Positions 61,901 to 64,000 of a stretch of 64,000 nt of DNA are shown in pieces. Each line of letters begins with the position of its first letter. Position 1 is the first letter of the stretch. The notes under the pieces are model-generated. The model made no database searches. It saw only the letters and a list, made by a program, of their open reading frames with translations, and was not told the origin of the DNA. Position numbers and translations under genes: made by a program. The DNA is from Ischnura elegans (taxonomy: Eukaryota > Arthropoda > Insecta > Odonata > Coenagrionidae): the NCBI RefSeq assembly GCF_921293095.1, contig NC_060246.1:86611030-86675029 (forward strand), read 5' to 3'.

Positions 61901-64000
61901 ATTAGTTTCTTTCACTGTTGTTTGGTAGACTATAATTAAGTTCGTTAACCGCGCTGCATGCGAGGTTTTTTACTTTTCCTTATATTTCTCAATATGTTTT
62001 CATAAAATGGATATATTATAAGGGGGCCCCATGCTTTTTTTCTGAATAACTTTGAAGTCATTAATTTAAAACAATACTCACAGTGGAAAATGCTTGTGCA
62101 TACAAAATAAACTGTGATAGGTAAATGTTGCAGATGAATTTCGTTGGAATTAAAAACACATGTGTGAACATTGATGTTTTGATGCCTACATACTTGAATC
62201 GTTATTTATGGATTCATTATTTATTAGTACCAGAAGATGATTTTTATATGCATTCATACTCTATATTAATCTAGTTTTGTGTCCCCGTGCAAGTGTGTCC
62301 CGGACTCACATGGGCACTCTAGGAAAAGGCAAGGAAAAATATTTCAACTGATTTTTATATTGTCGAAGGTTTTCATTATTATATTTATCCAATATTGGTC
62401 CGTTATAGATTAATTGAGCTAGATTTCTTACGTATGGTTGCCAATTTTATTGAAGATAGCATGAAAGGAATAAGCGGAGTGGTAGTTAGCAACCACACAC
62501 ACTATAACGAATAACTAGTTGCATACATCTCAGGATATTCCTCAAACTATGAATGTATCCTATCTTGGCATAGCAAGTCCGTTGCAGTCGCGCGTAAGCT
62601 CATTCTCATTTGCTGGATTGGGCGTAAAGATACTAAATAGTGTAACTCAGATACCCTATGCAGTATTAGACGCTTATGCCCATTATCCTATTCAGTGGAT
62701 GTTTTGAGCCACTTCAGCATTCTCGCAATAAATCCATTTGATTTGTATAGAAACTACCACTACTATACTTCAATTCTTTTTAGAAGGAAATATTATGAAC
62801 ATAGTTGCTTATGTGATACAAAGTTGAAAATTTCCTTCCAAATTGACCGTGATTATCAAGATATACTGAGGATTTACGGGGACGTGGCGATTTGTACCTG
62901 TACCGATTTGTGATTGTTAACAGAGGTACTCGGACTTATATTATTTTAACTTTCACATATAGATGGCAGCCTGTTTGTGGTAGTACTACGAAACGACGCA
63001 GGGTTAACAGGTGCGGCTTTAAACAATTTATTTCTTGAAATGTAATCGTGTTAATTTTGCTTGTATTATCAAAAATTTTTCCTGTGAAATCCGAATTCAA
63101 TTTTGTTTTGTGTGTAATTTCTTATCAATATTTACTTCTTTGAGAATACCAGACTAAAATTTATCATTTTTTGATTATTTTGCTAGGTGATTCTTTTTTC
63201 TGATCAAACCTTTATCGTCATTTCACCATGAGGATTGTATCATTTTGTGGCGTAATGACAGATACAGTTTTATATTACGGTACAACGTACGATATCGAGG
63301 TATGGATTTAATTATATTCTTAGGTCACACGCGCAAACAAGTACCACCCATTTCACATGGTTATAATTAAGCGTTAAATTCCATACATAATGATATAATT
63401 CATTTTATCGTAATACGGTATACATCAAAAAGCCGTGCTTCCAGTTTTCGAGTACAACAGCTGCTGTACCGAAAATCTAGGATGATAAAAATCTGTTGAG
63501 GACGTCTTTACTCTACCATTACATTCAATTGCATTTTATTCTCCTTGTATCCATTTATCATGCCCCGTTTTTATTCACCATCTATGGAATTACCGCATAT
63601 TAAGTAATTATATGCTCTTAATAATCTCTTGAAGAAAATTGGGATATATTCACTGCTGATGTATACTTGTTGAGTTAAAAACTATTGCCTAAATATTAGC
63701 TGCCCCTCACACTTTCATGTTGGGTTTAATGTTTTTTTCCAGAAACTCATCCGCTGCCAATTATTTAAGGGTTTACTACTGATAATTTCATCAAATTTTA
63801 CTGGCCGAATAACGGATAACATCTCATTCCCTGAGCGATGTGGGTCACAACATCGCTACAGTCCCTTCTTGTCCGTTCCAATACATGGTTTCATTTCCCT
63901 CCACACCGTCTCCCTATTTCCACTCCATCCTTCCCTCTGTCGAAAGGTGATTGAAGCCCCAAAAACCGTGACTTTTATCCCATCCGTCAGGCTGCATCCC
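58944..64000. other. Mostly AT-rich non-coding DNA to the window end
   Basis: A GC-elevated patch at about 59225-59600 has a 64-codon minus frame with no recognisable domain. The 87-codon frame at 60129-60389 happens to end at a donor-like GAG|GTAAGA but has no recognisable domain. Frames at 60661-60963 and 62519-62913 are unrecognised. Nothing shared with the repeats above was seen. Confidence 0.4.

Overview
The window looks like nuclear DNA from an animal, most likely an arthropod and probably an insect with a repeat-rich genome. The background is AT-rich and mostly non-coding. One GC-rich protein-coding exon has good splice signals. Decayed non-LTR retrotransposons and non-autonomous hAT-type DNA transposons are scattered through the rest. 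There are no operons, ribosome-binding sites, CRISPR arrays or other prokaryotic features. The species cannot be fixed from the sequence.

Gene content. The only host coding segment I can support is an exon at 9840-10970 on the + strand. It starts after a pyrimidine-rich acceptor, has an in-frame TGA five codons before the ATG at 9876, runs 365 codons, and ends exactly at a GTGAGT donor (phase 0). It encodes a low-complexity, phospho-motif-rich N-terminus with His, Thr, Gly and Glu runs and RSSSIP and RTSSMP motifs. I did not find the next exon, so much of the sequence to the right may be intron of this gene, though that is not shown. Other long open frames lack splice context, recognisable domains or coding character.

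Mobile elements. (1) Two copies of one ~1.63 kb non-autonomous hAT element lie in opposite orientation at 42427-44055 and 47156-48791, each with its own 8-bp target duplication. (2) A second hAT-like family has an end-to-end copy at 287-2234 and an inverted partial copy at about 28060-28650. (3) A third, ~270-bp hAT MITE is at 31304-31573 with a perfect 8-bp duplication and at 12875-13140, where it sits inside a dead retrotransposon. (4) A fourth, ~120-bp type is at 16156-16274 and 34774-34880. (5) A 5'-truncated CR1/jockey-like LINE lies at 44291-45757 (minus strand) with one frameshift, and a related 3' end is at 14576-14800. (6) RTE-like reverse-transcriptase remains ending in a shared 3' motif lie at 12741-13310, 13722-13775, 24780-25885 and 26940-27475. 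(7) A fossil of a different non-LTR protein C-terminus is at 27712-28060, and another is nested at 24960-25620. (8) A tRNA-derived SINE head is at 58872-58943.

Other structure includes a ~200-bp foldback at 15361-15565, a 320-bp GC-rich insert between perfect 16-bp direct repeats at 34108-34459, short strong palindromes at 23933-23956 and 29410-29445, a diverged tandem duplication at 56086-56378, and several GC-elevated islands (about 26190-26830, 30290-30700, 32510-32890, 36560-37130, 52255-52790, 59225-59600) that could be regulatory or untranslated sequence. I found no convincing previously undescribed biological system. The most informative features are the nested transposon histories and the 34.1-34.5 kb insert.
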